64,000 nucleotides of DNA, taken from contig NZ_JBANCG010000002.1 of the NCBI RefSeq assembly GCF_037026715.1, positions 310,001 through 374,000 of the forward strand, in the 5' to 3' direction. The notes under the pieces were generated by a model. That model did no database searches and was not told where the DNA came from. It was given only the letters and a program-made list of their open reading frames with translations. Shown here piece after piece: positions 16,828 to 25,523 of this stretch. Each line of letters opens with the position of its first letter. The stretch's first letter is position 1. The translations under genes were made by a program, and so were the position numbers. The DNA is from Breoghania sp037026715. Its GTDB lineage: Bacteria > Pseudomonadota > Alphaproteobacteria > Rhizobiales > Stappiaceae.

Positions 16828-17256
16828 TCACGCCAGCCGCAGCTTCACGTCCACATTCCCGCGCGTCGCGTTGGAATAGGGGCAGCGCTCATGGGCGCCT
16901 TGAAGGATCTTTTCCCCGGTCTTGCGGTCGATTCCCGGCAGCTCCGCCGTCAGGTCCACCGCCAGCGCGTAGCCGACCTCGACCGGGCCGATGCCGACCT
17001 TCGCCGTGATCGCGGCTTCGTCCGAAAGCGCCACCTTCATCTGGCGGGCCACCAGCTTCACCGCGCCGAGAAAGCAGGCGGCATAGCCGGCGGCGAAAAG
17101 CTGTTCGGGGTTCGTGCCCTCGCCGCCCGGCCCGCCGAGCCCCTTGGGCACGGACAGGCCGAGCGAAAAGCCGCCGTCCGGGCTCGTCGCCTTGCCGTCG
17201 CGCCCGCCGGTCGCGCGCATCTCGGTCTCAAACAGGATCTTGTCGGGCACCATCAT
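16828..17256 (-). CDS. ohr: Organic hydroperoxide resistance protein, Ohr/OsmC family
   Basis: A protein of about 142 residues of the Ohr subfamily. It has the TGGRDG motif, GTNPEQLFAAGYAACF with the conserved Glu and the peroxidatic Cys61, and HERCPYSNATRGN with the resolving Cys125. Ohr reduces organic hydroperoxides using lipoyl-linked or dithiol reductants and protects cells during aromatic and lipid oxidation. The start was set at the Met of MMVPDKILF because the upstream Met has its ribosome binding site directly touching it. No OhrR regulator was seen next to it. It follows the racemase-like gene by a 36-bp gap on the same strand. Confidence 0.93.
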   Translation of the reverse strand: MMVPDKILFETEMRATGGRDGKATSPDGGFSLGLSVPKGLGGPGGEGTNPEQLFAAGYAACFLGAVKLVARQMKVALSDEAAITAKVGIGPVEVGYALAVDLTAELPGIDRKTGEKILQGAHERCPYSNATRGNVDVKLRLA

Positions 17257-17292
17257 GGAAGGGTCCATTCCTTGTCTTGCGTTGAAAATCGC

Positions 17293-18078
17293 TCAGCCGC
17301 CGCGCCCCTCGCGCACCAGCTTGCGGAAGTCGTCGACGGCCTGATCCGGGGCCAGCGCGAAGCTCGGGCCGCGGCTGGGCTCCAGCCCGTTCAGCGCCTT
17401 CAGTTGCACCCACATTTCCGCTGACTTCAGCGCCACCGCCGCGCAGTTGACGACCGGCGCGTGGCCGACCGTGAAACCGTGCTCGCCGCCGACCAGCAGC
17501 CCCGGCAAAACGCCCGCCGGAATGATCACGTCCGCCCCGCCATCCACCAGCGGCCGTGCGCAGGCGGTGAAGTCGGCGAGCATCCGCGCACGCGCCGTCT
17601 CGTCGCCGGCAAAGGCTTGCGAAAAATCCTCCGGCTTGCAGGCCATGCCGGTCACGTGGGTGACACGGCCGCCAAGGCCGATCAGGTCGGCCTGCTCGCG
17701 GTGCCAGACCTCGAACACGGGATCGAGCGTGACGAGCCCCAGCCGTCGGCCGAGCGTTGAGGCGGCAAGCAGCGTCGCCTCGCCGGTGCCGATCACCGGA
17801 ATGCGCAGCGCGGAGCGCAGCTCGTGAAGGCCGGGATCCTGGAAATGCCCCATCACCACGGCGTCGTAGCCGTCGGCCTCGGCCTGAAGCCCGTTGTCCA
17901 CCGCCATGACCGCGCAACGGAATTCGGCAAGCCGGCCGAAGGCTCGGTCGGGCGGCGACACGCCCTCCACATGCACGGTGGTGCCCGGTGCCGCGATTGA
18001 ATTCAGATAGGCGGAAAGCCGCTCCATGTAGGGCGCGCTCGCCGACCGGTCGATGAAACTCTGCCAGAAGATCTTCAC
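17293..18078 (-). CDS. Asp/Glu/hydantoin racemase-superfamily protein without the catalytic Cys pair
   Basis: A 261-residue protein with the two-lobed racemase fold. In hydantoin racemases the first catalytic Cys is in ACFGDPGL; here the segment is GHFQDPGL, with His78 in that place. The second Cys, normally in LGCAG, is replaced in the stretch IIPAGVLPG. Loss of both residues argues against a classical two-base racemase; a lyase, isomerase or binding role is possible. The start overlaps the SDR stop (18075-18078) and the gene lies downstream of it in the liv-SDR series on the minus strand. Confidence 0.7.
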   Translation of the reverse strand: MKIFWQSFIDRSASAPYMERLSAYLNSIAAPGTTVHVEGVSPPDRAFGRLAEFRCAVMAVDNGLQAEADGYDAVVMGHFQDPGLHELRSALRIPVIGTGEATLLAASTLGRRLGLVTLDPVFEVWHREQADLIGLGGRVTHVTGMACKPEDFSQAFAGDETARARMLADFTACARPLVDGGADVIIPAGVLPGLLVGGEHGFTVGHAPVVNCAAVALKSAEMWVQLKALNGLEPSRGPSFALAPDQAVDDFRKLVREGRGG

Positions 18079-18917
18079 GGGAGCGCATCCTCATCCTTAA
18101 GCACGGCCGCATCGCACCAGTGCTTCGGGCCAAGTCCCTGATCGGGACCGAGCGCGGTGAAGCCGCCATCGACGGCGATGTCGCAGCCGTTCACCCAGCC
18201 GGCCTCCTCAGAGGCGACGAAGGCGACGACATTGGCGACCTCCTCCATCCGCCCGACGCGGCCGAGCGGGTTGACGCGCCCGCCGGCCGCATCTGCGATG
18301 TCGCGGCGCCCCCGTGTCATCGCCTCCATCGGCGGCGACCATGTCCAGCCGGGCGAGACGGAAACGACGCGCACGCCCTCAGGGCCGAGAGCGGCGGCGG
18401 CGAGTTTGGTGAAGTGCATCAGCGCCGCCTTGCCGGCTGCGTAAGGTCCGCGCTCGCGCGAGCCGACCTTGCCGGAAATGCTGCCGATATTGACGACCAC
18501 ACCGCCGGGCTTCGTCAGAAGCGCGCCCGCCTTCTGAACCAGCATCGCCGGGCCGACCACGTTGACGTTCAGCGTCTCCAGCCAGTCCTCGCGGCTGCTG
18601 GCCGGGCCCCGGTCGCGGTAGGAGCAGGCGCAATTGACCAGAATGTCGAGCCGCCCGAACGCCGCCTGGCAGTCCTCAAGGGCGGCCTCGATCTCCGCAT
18701 CGCTGCGCACGTCGAGATGCCGGTAGAGCGCATCCGCGCTTGTCCCACCGCTGTTCAGATCGCGCGCGAGCGCTTCCCCGGCCGCGTCCTCGATGCCGGT
18801 GACGAGCACGCGGGCACCAGCCCGATGCAGCCGCCGGCAGATCGCTTCGCCGATCGAATGCGTGCCGCCTGTTACCAGCGCGACCTTGCCGGCGAGCGCC
18901 TGTCCTGCCTCAGCCAT
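18075..18917 (-). CDS. Short-chain dehydrogenase/reductase
   Basis: A 280-residue classical SDR: VTGGTHSIGEAI cofactor loop at residues 15-26, NCACSY in place of the usual NNAG, YAAGK active-site Tyr-x3-Lys, SPGWTWS loop, and a C-terminal extension of about 20 residues with a Trp-Cys. Such enzymes oxidise or reduce hydroxyl groups with NAD(P). It overlaps livF upstream by 8 bases and the racemase-like gene downstream by 4, so it is translated as part of the Liv transporter operon and probably handles the imported compound. Confidence 0.85.
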   Translation of the reverse strand: MAEAGQALAGKVALVTGGTHSIGEAICRRLHRAGARVLVTGIEDAAGEALARDLNSGGTSADALYRHLDVRSDAEIEAALEDCQAAFGRLDILVNCACSYRDRGPASSREDWLETLNVNVVGPAMLVQKAGALLTKPGGVVVNIGSISGKVGSRERGPYAAGKAALMHFTKLAAAALGPEGVRVVSVSPGWTWSPPMEAMTRGRRDIADAAGGRVNPLGRVGRMEEVANVVAFVASEEAGWVNGCDIAVDGGFTALGPDQGLGPKHWCDAAVLKDEDALP

Positions 18918-19626
18918 GGCCGCCGAGATAGGTCGTGATCAGCATCGGATCGTGGATGAGGGCATCGGCCGGGCCGGAGCGGACGATGTCGCCGGTTTCC
19001 ATCACGTAGCCGAAATCGGCGGTTTCAAGGGCGGCGCGGGCATTCTGTTCGACAAGCAGGATCGAGACACCGTTCTCGCAGAGCGAGGGCAGGGTCGCCA
19101 GAATCTCGCGGGTGATGAGCGGCGCCAGCCCCAGGCTCGGCTCGTCCAGCATCAAGAGCTTGGGCCGCGCCATCAGCGCGCGTCCCAGCGCCAGCATCTG
19201 CCGCTCGCCGCCCGACAGCGTACCGGCCGCCTGCCGGCGCCGCTCCATCAGCCGGGGAAACCGCTCGTAGATCTCGTCCAGCGAGCGCTTGTTCTGGGCA
19301 TGGGCACGGCGGTGGCTGTAGGCGCCGAGGCGCAGATTGTCCTCCACCGACATTTCGCCGAAAAGCTCGCGCCGCTCCGGCACAAGGCAAAAGCCCATTT
19401 CCACCCGCTGCTCCACGTCGAGCCGGGAAATGTCCTCACCGTCGTAGATGACCCGGCCAGACGCCGGAAGAAGTCCGATGGCGGCGTTCAAGAGGCTCGT
19501 CTTGCCGGCGCCGTTGGGGCCGATCACGGTCGCGATCTTGCCTTTTTCCACCTCCACGGAGACCGACCGCACGGCTTCCGCCTTGCCGTAGGAAACGGAG
19601 AAATCCTCGATTGCGAGCAGGGCCAT
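18910..19626 (-). CDS. livF: Branched-chain amino-acid type ABC transporter, second ATPase (LivF)
   Basis: A 238-residue ATP-binding subunit: Walker A GPNGAGKTS, signature LSGGERQ, Walker B LLMLDEPSLGLAP, with the short LivF-type layout and the C-terminal TYLGGHG. The start is the ATG at 19624-19626, which shares one base with the stop of the permease-ATPase fusion upstream; the longer frame reads into that gene. It powers import with LivH and LivM. In catabolic clusters Liv systems often carry aromatic or other carboxylic acids rather than amino acids, which fits the neighbours here. Confidence 0.9.
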   Translation of the reverse strand: MALLAIEDFSVSYGKAEAVRSVSVEVEKGKIATVIGPNGAGKTSLLNAAIGLLPASGRVIYDGEDISRLDVEQRVEMGFCLVPERRELFGEMSVEDNLRLGAYSHRRAHAQNKRSLDEIYERFPRLMERRRQAAGTLSGGERQMLALGRALMARPKLLMLDEPSLGLAPLITREILATLPSLCENGVSILLVEQNARAALETADFGYVMETGDIVRSGPADALIHDPMLITTYLGGHG

Positions 19627-21395
19627 CAGACGACGCCTCCTAGGTAAGCTTCCTGCACGCGGGCATCTGCGCGAACGCTTGCCGGATCGCCCTCGCACAG
19701 CTTGGTGCCGAACTCCATGACGACGATGCGGTCGACGAGCCCCATCACGAACTCCATGTCGTGCTCGACCAGCAGGATGGTCAGGTGCTCCTCGCGCAGG
19801 GATTTCAGCAAGGCCGACAGCGCCGCCTTCTCCTGCTTGCGCAGGCCCGCCGCCGGTTCGTCCAGCACCAGCAGCACCGGATCGGCGGCAAGCGCGCGGG
19901 CGATTTCCAGCACCCGCTGGTTGCCGAGCGGCAGGTTGCCGGCAAGCTCGAACGGCTTGTCGCCGAGCCCGACGCGCTCAAGCTGGCGCAACGCCTCGAA
20001 GCGCGCGCGCTTCTCCTCCGCGGCGTCAAACCCCAGCGCCCCGGAGAAGAAGCCTGCCTTCGTGCGGGCGTAGGTGCCCAGCAGCACGTTGTCGAGAAGC
20101 GTCATGTTGGGCCTGAGCTTCACGTGCTGGAAGGTGCGCGCGACGCCGGCCTCCGCGATCTTTCGCTGCCGCGCGCGGGTGATGTCGCGCCCGTCGAAGG
20201 TCACCTTGCCGGCCGAAAGCGGCATGGCGCCGGTCACCAGATTGAACATGGTGCTCTTGCCAGCCCCGTTGGGGCCGATCAGGCCGAGGATCTCGCCCGA
20301 CTTCACCTCAAAGCTGACATTGTTGACCGCCGCGAGCCCGCCGAAGCGTTTTTGCGCCGCCTCCACCTCCAGCAAAACCTTGCCCGGGGCGGGCTGCGTG
20401 CGGCGCGGCAGCGGTTCGGCCTCGGCCGGGCGTGCCTGTACCACGTCGGGCAGCAGGGCGGCGATATAGGGCACGATGCCATTGCGCGCGCGCTGCAGGA
20501 ACAGGATGAAGATCGCGGAATAGACCACGATCTCCAGCTGCCCGGCCGAGCCGGGGGCGATCATCGGCAGGTAGTCCTGCACGGCATTCTTCAGGAGCGT
20601 GATCAGCCCGCTGCCGACGACCGCGCCGGCGAGATAGCCGGCCCCGCCCACCATCGCCATCATCAGGTATTCGATGCCGCGCGTGACGTCGAACTCGACC
20701 GGGCTGATGAAGCGGCCGAGATGGGTGTAGAGCCAGCCGGAAAGGCCTGCGAGAACGGCGGCGATGACGAAGGTGGCGAGCCGGATGCGGAAGGCATCGA
20801 CGCCGAGCGACTCCACCATCGAATTGCCGCCGCGAAGCGCCCGCATGGCACGCCCGACGCGGGAGTCCAGCATGTTGTGGGCAAGCCACATCGCGCCGAT
20901 GAGCATCGCCCAGATCAGATAATAGATCTGGCTGCTGTCAATGAGCGCGACGGAGCCGACCGAAATCGGCGGGATCGACGCGATGCCGCTGTTCTTGCCG
21001 AGCCCCTCGATGTTGCCGAAGGTGAAATAGATCGCGATGCCCCAGGCGACCGTGCTGATCGACAGGAAGTGGCCTTGCAGTTTCAGCGTGATGGCGCCGA
21101 GTGCGGCGGCCACCGCGCCGCTCAGCACGATCGCCAGCACGAGGCCGGCCCAGGGCGAATACCCCATCACCGCGCTCATCCAGGCGGTTGAATAGGCGGC
21201 GATGCCCATGAACGCGGTCTGTCCGAAGGAGACCATGCCGCCGATGCCGGTGAGCAGAACGAGGCCGAGCGCGATCAGCGCGAACACGCCGATATAGTTC
21301 ATCAAGGTGATGGTGAAGGGTTGCAGCAGGAACGGGGCGGCGGCGATCAGGACGACAGCGGCGATCGCAACGAGCCGCAGGGTGCGCGGGCTCAT
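19626..21395 (-). CDS. Fused LivM permease and LivG ATPase
   Basis: A 589-residue fusion. Residues 1-320 are a LivM-type permease with about 8-10 membrane helices and the GLVLLTGIGGMVSFGQTAFM stretch. A linker rich in Ala, Pro and Glu follows. Residues about 345-589 are a LivG-type ATPase with Walker A IGPNGAGKST, the LivG loop GVARTFQHVKL, and Walker B LLVLDEPAAGL; the signature is LPLGNQRVLEIARA. The start ATG at 21395 overlaps the livH stop as ATGA; the frame is open further upstream but antisense-like. LivM-LivG fusions are known in alphaproteobacteria. Confidence 0.9.
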   Translation of the reverse strand: MSPRTLRLVAIAAVVLIAAAPFLLQPFTITLMNYIGVFALIALGLVLLTGIGGMVSFGQTAFMGIAAYSTAWMSAVMGYSPWAGLVLAIVLSGAVAAALGAITLKLQGHFLSISTVAWGIAIYFTFGNIEGLGKNSGIASIPPISVGSVALIDSSQIYYLIWAMLIGAMWLAHNMLDSRVGRAMRALRGGNSMVESLGVDAFRIRLATFVIAAVLAGLSGWLYTHLGRFISPVEFDVTRGIEYLMMAMVGGAGYLAGAVVGSGLITLLKNAVQDYLPMIAPGSAGQLEIVVYSAIFILFLQRARNGIVPYIAALLPDVVQARPAEAEPLPRRTQPAPGKVLLEVEAAQKRFGGLAAVNNVSFEVKSGEILGLIGPNGAGKSTMFNLVTGAMPLSAGKVTFDGRDITRARQRKIAEAGVARTFQHVKLRPNMTLLDNVLLGTYARTKAGFFSGALGFDAAEEKRARFEALRQLERVGLGDKPFELAGNLPLGNQRVLEIARALAADPVLLVLDEPAAGLRKQEKAALSALLKSLREEHLTILLVEHDMEFVMGLVDRIVVMEFGTKLCEGDPASVRADARVQEAYLGGVV

Positions 21396-22435
21396 TCCTC
21401 GATATCCTCCTCGGAGTGAACGGTCGTGTACGAGCGCCAGAGCAGCACGGGGATGAGGATCGAGAACACGATCACCTCCTTGAAGGCGCTGGACTGGAAG
21501 GAGGCGAAGCTTTCCAGGACGCCGACCAGCACCGACCCGAGCGCGGTGACGGGAAAGCTGACGAGCCCGCCGATGATGGCGCCGACGAAGGCCTTCAGGC
21601 CGATCAGGAAGCCGGAATCGTAGAAGATTGTGTTGACTGGGGCGATCAGGATGCCGGAGACACCCGCGAGCAGCGAGCCGAGCAGATAGGCGATGGTGCC
21701 GGCGCGCTCCGGCCGGATGCCCATCAGCCGCGCGCCGGTGCGGTTGATGGCGGTCGCGTGCAGCGCCTTGCCGGTCAGCGTGAACTCGAAGAACAGATAG
21801 AGCAGGGCGGAGAACAGGATCGCCGCGCCGACGATCATCACCGTCTGGCCCGGCACGAACACGCTGCCGAATTCGAAGGTGGCATCCGTCAGCGTCTCGG
21901 TGCGCACGCCTTCCGGCCCGAAGAACAGCAGCCCCAGCCCGACGAGCGCGAAGTGCAGCGCCATGGAGACGGTGAGCAGCAGCAGCACCGAAGCATCGGC
22001 GATGGGGCGGTAGACGATGCGGTCGAGCAGCGGCGCGACGGGCAGGATCAGCACCAGCGACAGCACGATGCGCAGCGCCATCGGCAGCGCGTGGCCCGCC
22101 GTCAGCCATACCGCGCCGGCGGCCGCCATCGGCAGGACGAGATAGAACACCAGCGCCTTCGGAATGCGGCCGGGGGTGCGCGCGCGCAGCAGCGAGGCGA
22201 CCTCGATGAGGCTCGCAAGAACGGCAAGGGCTGCGACAAGCCCGACCGTACCCGGCACCTGCTTCAGTTCAAGGGCGGCGACGGTCAGCGCGGTGAAGGC
22301 GGCGATGTCCCCGAAGGGGACGAAGATCACCCGGGTCACGGCGAAGATCAGCACGAAGCCCAGCGCGATCAGCACGTAGATCGCGCCCGTGGCGATGCCG
22401 TCGACGGCCAGAATGGCGGCAATATCAGCGGTCAT
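21392..22435 (-). CDS. livH: Branched-chain amino-acid type ABC permease (LivH)
   Basis: A 347-residue membrane protein with about 9 hydrophobic helices. GIATGAIYVLIALGFVLIF near the N-terminus and NRTGARLMGI, then GLKAFVGAIIGG, are LivH hallmarks. The domain is somewhat longer than E. coli LivH (308) because of an insert around residues 80-115. The start at 22435 (MTADIAAIL) was chosen over an upstream Met. It is separated from livK by 156 bp with a strong hairpin, and overlaps the next permease gene by four bases. Confidence 0.9.
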   Translation of the reverse strand: MTADIAAILAVDGIATGAIYVLIALGFVLIFAVTRVIFVPFGDIAAFTALTVAALELKQVPGTVGLVAALAVLASLIEVASLLRARTPGRIPKALVFYLVLPMAAAGAVWLTAGHALPMALRIVLSLVLILPVAPLLDRIVYRPIADASVLLLLTVSMALHFALVGLGLLFFGPEGVRTETLTDATFEFGSVFVPGQTVMIVGAAILFSALLYLFFEFTLTGKALHATAINRTGARLMGIRPERAGTIAYLLGSLLAGVSGILIAPVNTIFYDSGFLIGLKAFVGAIIGGLVSFPVTALGSVLVGVLESFASFQSSAFKEVIVFSILIPVLLWRSYTTVHSEEDIEE

Positions 22436-22556
22436 GGTGTCTCGAGGCTGGAGAGGGGGCCGGCGTGCCGGCAGGCTGCGCACCGCGCACGGGCGAGGGA
22501 CCGGGCCCCCTTTTCGGGGCGTGGTCCTCGCTCGTACGCCGCTATCGGGCCAAGAT

Positions 22557-22586
22557 TGTCCCCGCGACCGTCAGGCCGCGGGGACA
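22557..22586 (-). terminator. Hairpin between livK and livH
   Basis: TGTCCCCGCG and CGCGGGGACA form a perfect 10-bp stem around a 10-base loop, five bases after the livK stop codon. There is no T-run, so it is more likely a partial terminator or an mRNA-stabilising hairpin that keeps binding-protein levels above permease levels than a full stop signal. Confidence 0.6.
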
Positions 22587-22591
22587 CGGCA

Positions 22592-23749
22592 TCAGGGCTG
22601 GTAGATCCACTTGCCGTCGACCAGCTTGACGACGACGAGGCTGCGCTCGTCGACGCCGTAGCTGGAGGCGGGGGTGAAGTTGTAGATCGCGTGGACACCG
22701 GCCAGGTCCTTGGTGGAGAAGATGGCGTCGTTGAGCGCGGTGCGGAATTCCGTCGTGCCGGGCTTGGCTTCCTTCAGCGCCCTTTCAGCGGCGTTGAGGA
22801 AAACCAGCCAGCCGTCGAAGGAATAGCCGGAGAAGCCGTCGGTCACCTGCTCGCCGTTGTTGACCTTGGCATAGGCGTCGTGGAAGGCCATGCCCGGCTT
22901 CTTGGCGAAGTGGTCGTCGGGAAGCTGCGAGGTGACGACGACGGGGCCGGCGGAAACCTGGATGCCCTCCGCCGCAGCACCGCCGACGCGGATGAAGTCG
23001 GCGTTGAGAACCGACGGCGTGCCGTAGAACGGGCCCTTGAAGCCGCGCTTTCTCAGTTCGATCAGCGGCAGCGCGCCCTGCGTGCCCGAGCCGCCGTCGA
23101 TGAAGGCATCGGGACGCGACGCCAGCACTTTCAGCACCTGGCCGGTGACGGAGGTGTCGGTGCGGGTATAGCGCTCGTTGGTCGTCACCTTCGGGCCGCC
23201 CTCGGCCTCCACCGCCTTGGCGCCGTCATAGACGAAATCGCCCCAGGCGTCGGAGTAGCCGATGTAGCCCACGGTCTTGATGCCGTCGCGCTGCATGCGC
23301 TTGGCGATGACCTTGACCATCAGCGCCGGCGTCTGCGGAATGGCGATGGCCCAGCGCTCGCCGTCCTTGGCCGGGGCCACGTTGATCGGCGAGATCGCGA
23401 TCATCGGCACGTGCAGCTCGTTGGCGACAGCCACCATGGCGATGGTGGAGGTTGCCTGCGCCGAACCGATCAGCAGATCGACGTGCTCTTCCTCCACCAG
23501 CTTGCGCGCCGCGCGGGCGGCCGCCGATGGGTCGGAGCCGTCGTCGAGGCTGATCAGCGTGATCTTCTCCCCGCCGACCTCGCTCTGATATTCGAACGCG
23601 GCCTTGATGCCCTTTTCATACGGAATGCCGATCGAGGCGCCGGCGCCGCTGAGCGCCGTCACGAAGCCGACCTTGATTTCGGCCTGCGCCGCCGTCGCCG
23701 CCAGGCTCAGCCCGGCCAGAACGGCGAGTGTCGAAGCGATTTTCTTCAA
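22592..23749 (-). CDS. livK: Periplasmic substrate-binding protein of the Liv-type transporter
   Basis: A 385-residue type I periplasmic binding protein. The N-terminus is a signal peptide (KKIAST, hydrophobic core, cleavage after AAQA), then EIKVGFVTALSGAGASIG opens the Leu/Ile/Val-binding fold. The start is TTG at 23749: GGAGG lies 5 bases upstream (23756-23760), the signal peptide begins right there, and no ATG fits. It is the first gene of the operon livK-livH-livMG-livF-SDR-racemase-like. Ligand not predictable; the catabolic context suggests an aromatic or related carboxylate. Confidence 0.9.
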   Translation of the reverse strand: MKKIASTLAVLAGLSLAATAAQAEIKVGFVTALSGAGASIGIPYEKGIKAAFEYQSEVGGEKITLISLDDGSDPSAAARAARKLVEEEHVDLLIGSAQATSTIAMVAVANELHVPMIAISPINVAPAKDGERWAIAIPQTPALMVKVIAKRMQRDGIKTVGYIGYSDAWGDFVYDGAKAVEAEGGPKVTTNERYTRTDTSVTGQVLKVLASRPDAFIDGGSGTQGALPLIELRKRGFKGPFYGTPSVLNADFIRVGGAAAEGIQVSAGPVVVTSQLPDDHFAKKPGMAFHDAYAKVNNGEQVTDGFSGYSFDGWLVFLNAAERALKEAKPGTTEFRTALNDAIFSTKDLAGVHAIYNFTPASSYGVDERSLVVVKLVDGKWIYQP

Positions 23750-24379
23750 GATTGCCTCCACTGTCTGCCACCGGCGCGGATGCCCGGCGGTAAGGTTCAT
23801 CTGGTCCCTTGTCCGTCTGGAAGTGTCGTTCGTCTGGAGTGGTCCGGCCCGCATCGTTGCGTGGGCGTGCAGGGTCCGGCTCCGCGGCCTGAAGACCGCG
23901 AAAAGGTGATTTGTTCTGGTTGCTGGGGCGAGGGGCCCTCGCCGCATGATCGTTGAAACCGGCCGGTTCGCCGTTGCCACGTCCGCTTCCCCGCGCGCGG
24001 GCTCGCGCGGCGACGAAGGGCGCGAAGGGGCCGGTTGCCGCCTCATCGTGACCTGCCGGTCACGAGCCGGGCGACGGCCGCGTGCGCGACATGCCAGCCG
24101 GGCATCGGGTCTCCGGGATGCGCAGACGCATTCGCCATGGGGCCTCCGTCAGCTGGTCCGTTGATGGGGGTCTGTCGTATCGTTGCGGGCCAGGCCGATA
24201 TTTGAAGCTTAAAGTTAATTTGCCGCCACTGTCAACAAGCCGTGCAAACGCAGCGTCACGGCCCGCCGCACGTGGCCGGATCGTTTGGAAAAATCTTGTT
24301 TTGTCAGTTGGTTGGAAAGAGCCCGCAGACAGGGCGCGTGAGGCGTGCAGCCGGCCGGAGCCATCGCCCCGCCCCGTGC
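23750..24379. other. 630-bp intergenic region upstream of livK
   Basis: No gene is supported here; the open frames are short and atypical. An AT-rich patch at 24198-24240 contains the imperfect palindrome TTGAAGCTTAAA (24202-24213), which could be a promoter or operator for the liv operon. The rest is GC-rich and featureless. The LysR gene on the right reads towards livK on the same strand. Confidence 0.4.
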
Positions 24380-25375
24380 TCAGGCGCGCCCGTTGGTATG
24401 GGCGGCGGGAGAGCGGGCGGGATTGCCCACCTTTTTCGCCACGCTCCAAAGCTCGTCGATGACGCGCTTCTCGTGATTGCGGGAGCGGTAGAGGCGGATC
24501 TCGGTCTTCAGGTCCCAGCCGGGGTCGGCGCTCGCCCGGACCAGCGTGCCCTGTTCCAGATCCTCGCGGATGAGGCTTTCGGGCAGCCAGCACAGTCCCC
24601 AGCCCTTCAGCGCGAAGATGCGCAGCTCGGCGCTGATGGTGTTCTGGTGCATGTTGCGCCGCTGGAAGGGCTTTTTCTCGAAGAAGATCTGCTGCAGCGC
24701 CGTGCCGAAGAACGAGGCCAGGCCATAGTCGAGATAGGGCACCGCGGTTCCCTGCTCGATGGCCGCATCAAGCAGTCCGAGGCCGCCGGGTTCCGGTCCG
24801 CAAAGCCCCCTGCCTTGCGCAACGGAGGGCAGCAGCCGGGGGGCTGTCACTGGCAGGACGGTTTCCTCGCCCAGGTGCAGCCAGTCGAACTGCTCGGGAT
24901 CGAGCAGCACCGGTACCAGCGGGTGCGCATAGGTCAGGAACAGGTCGACATCGCCGCTGAGCAGGGCATCGACATTGGCCTCGATCCCGCCGCGGTCGGG
25001 CAGCAGCGTGGTAACGAGATCGGGCAGGGCGGCCTTCACGGAGGTCAGCCAGTCGGGCAGCATCGTCACCGTCAGCGTGTGCAGGGCGGCGAATGTCAGC
25101 TGGCGCTCGCGCGGCGCGGCGGAGGCGGCAAGCGTTGCGCGCACGCTGTGGAACGTGCGGATGGTCTCCTGCGCGACCGGCAGGAAGGCCCTGCCTTCCG
25201 GGGTCAGGGCCGCGGGCAGGCTGGCGCGCGAGATCAGCGTGACACCGAGCCAGTTTTCCAGCTGCTTGATCCGTCGGCTGAAGGCGGATTGCGTTACGTT
25301 GCGCGCCTGTGCGGCCCGGGAAAAGCTGGCCGTGTTCGCGAGCATCACGAAATCTTCAAGCCATTTCAATTCCAT
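24380..25375 (-). CDS. LysR-family transcriptional regulator
   Basis: A 331-residue LysR protein. Residues 1-60 hold the winged helix-turn-helix, with the recognition segment SFSRAAQARNVTQSAFSRRI; the remainder is the effector-binding domain. It starts at 25375, divergent from the D-amino-acid transaminase gene across a 148-bp region, and lies upstream of the liv operon on the same strand. Its divergent position, with a shared bipartite element in the promoter region (25428-25468), makes control of the D-amino-acid and dipeptide genes the more likely role; control of liv is also possible. Confidence 0.88.
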   Translation of the reverse strand: MELKWLEDFVMLANTASFSRAAQARNVTQSAFSRRIKQLENWLGVTLISRASLPAALTPEGRAFLPVAQETIRTFHSVRATLAASAAPRERQLTFAALHTLTVTMLPDWLTSVKAALPDLVTTLLPDRGGIEANVDALLSGDVDLFLTYAHPLVPVLLDPEQFDWLHLGEETVLPVTAPRLLPSVAQGRGLCGPEPGGLGLLDAAIEQGTAVPYLDYGLASFFGTALQQIFFEKKPFQRRNMHQNTISAELRIFALKGWGLCWLPESLIREDLEQGTLVRASADPGWDLKTEIRLYRSRNHEKRVIDELWSVAKKVGNPARSPAAHTNGRA

Positions 25376-25427
25376 AGCGCTCTCCAGAGGGCCTGCTTAG
25401 CCCCGTTTCGGAAAGAGTACAACAACA

Positions 25428-25468
25428 TATGCAAAAATGGACTAACCCGCGCGAAAACCGGCATTGGC
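25428..25468. promoter_or_regulatory. Bipartite element copy 1 (TATGCAAAAATGGA-N17-CGGCATTGGC)
   Basis: This lies in the divergent region between the LysR gene and the D-amino-acid transaminase gene, ending 55 bp before the latter. A second copy with the same two blocks and exactly the same 17-bp spacer, whose sequence differs, lies at 29069-29109. Conserved blocks with a diverged spacer suggest a protein-binding site or promoter shared by both divergent regions; the local LysR protein is the natural candidate. Confidence 0.6.
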
Positions 25469-25523
25469 CAACGCAGGGGAATACGCCTAGTCGTTCCGCA
25501 CACGCAAAAGAACGGAATTTGAG

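Noticed and set aside
21416..23956. 846-residue open frame on the plus strand
   Set aside because: It is antisense to livH and livK, which have clear domains, signal peptide and ribosome sites; its product is compositionally odd (His/Arg/Asp/Glu-rich) as expected of an antisense frame in GC-rich DNA.
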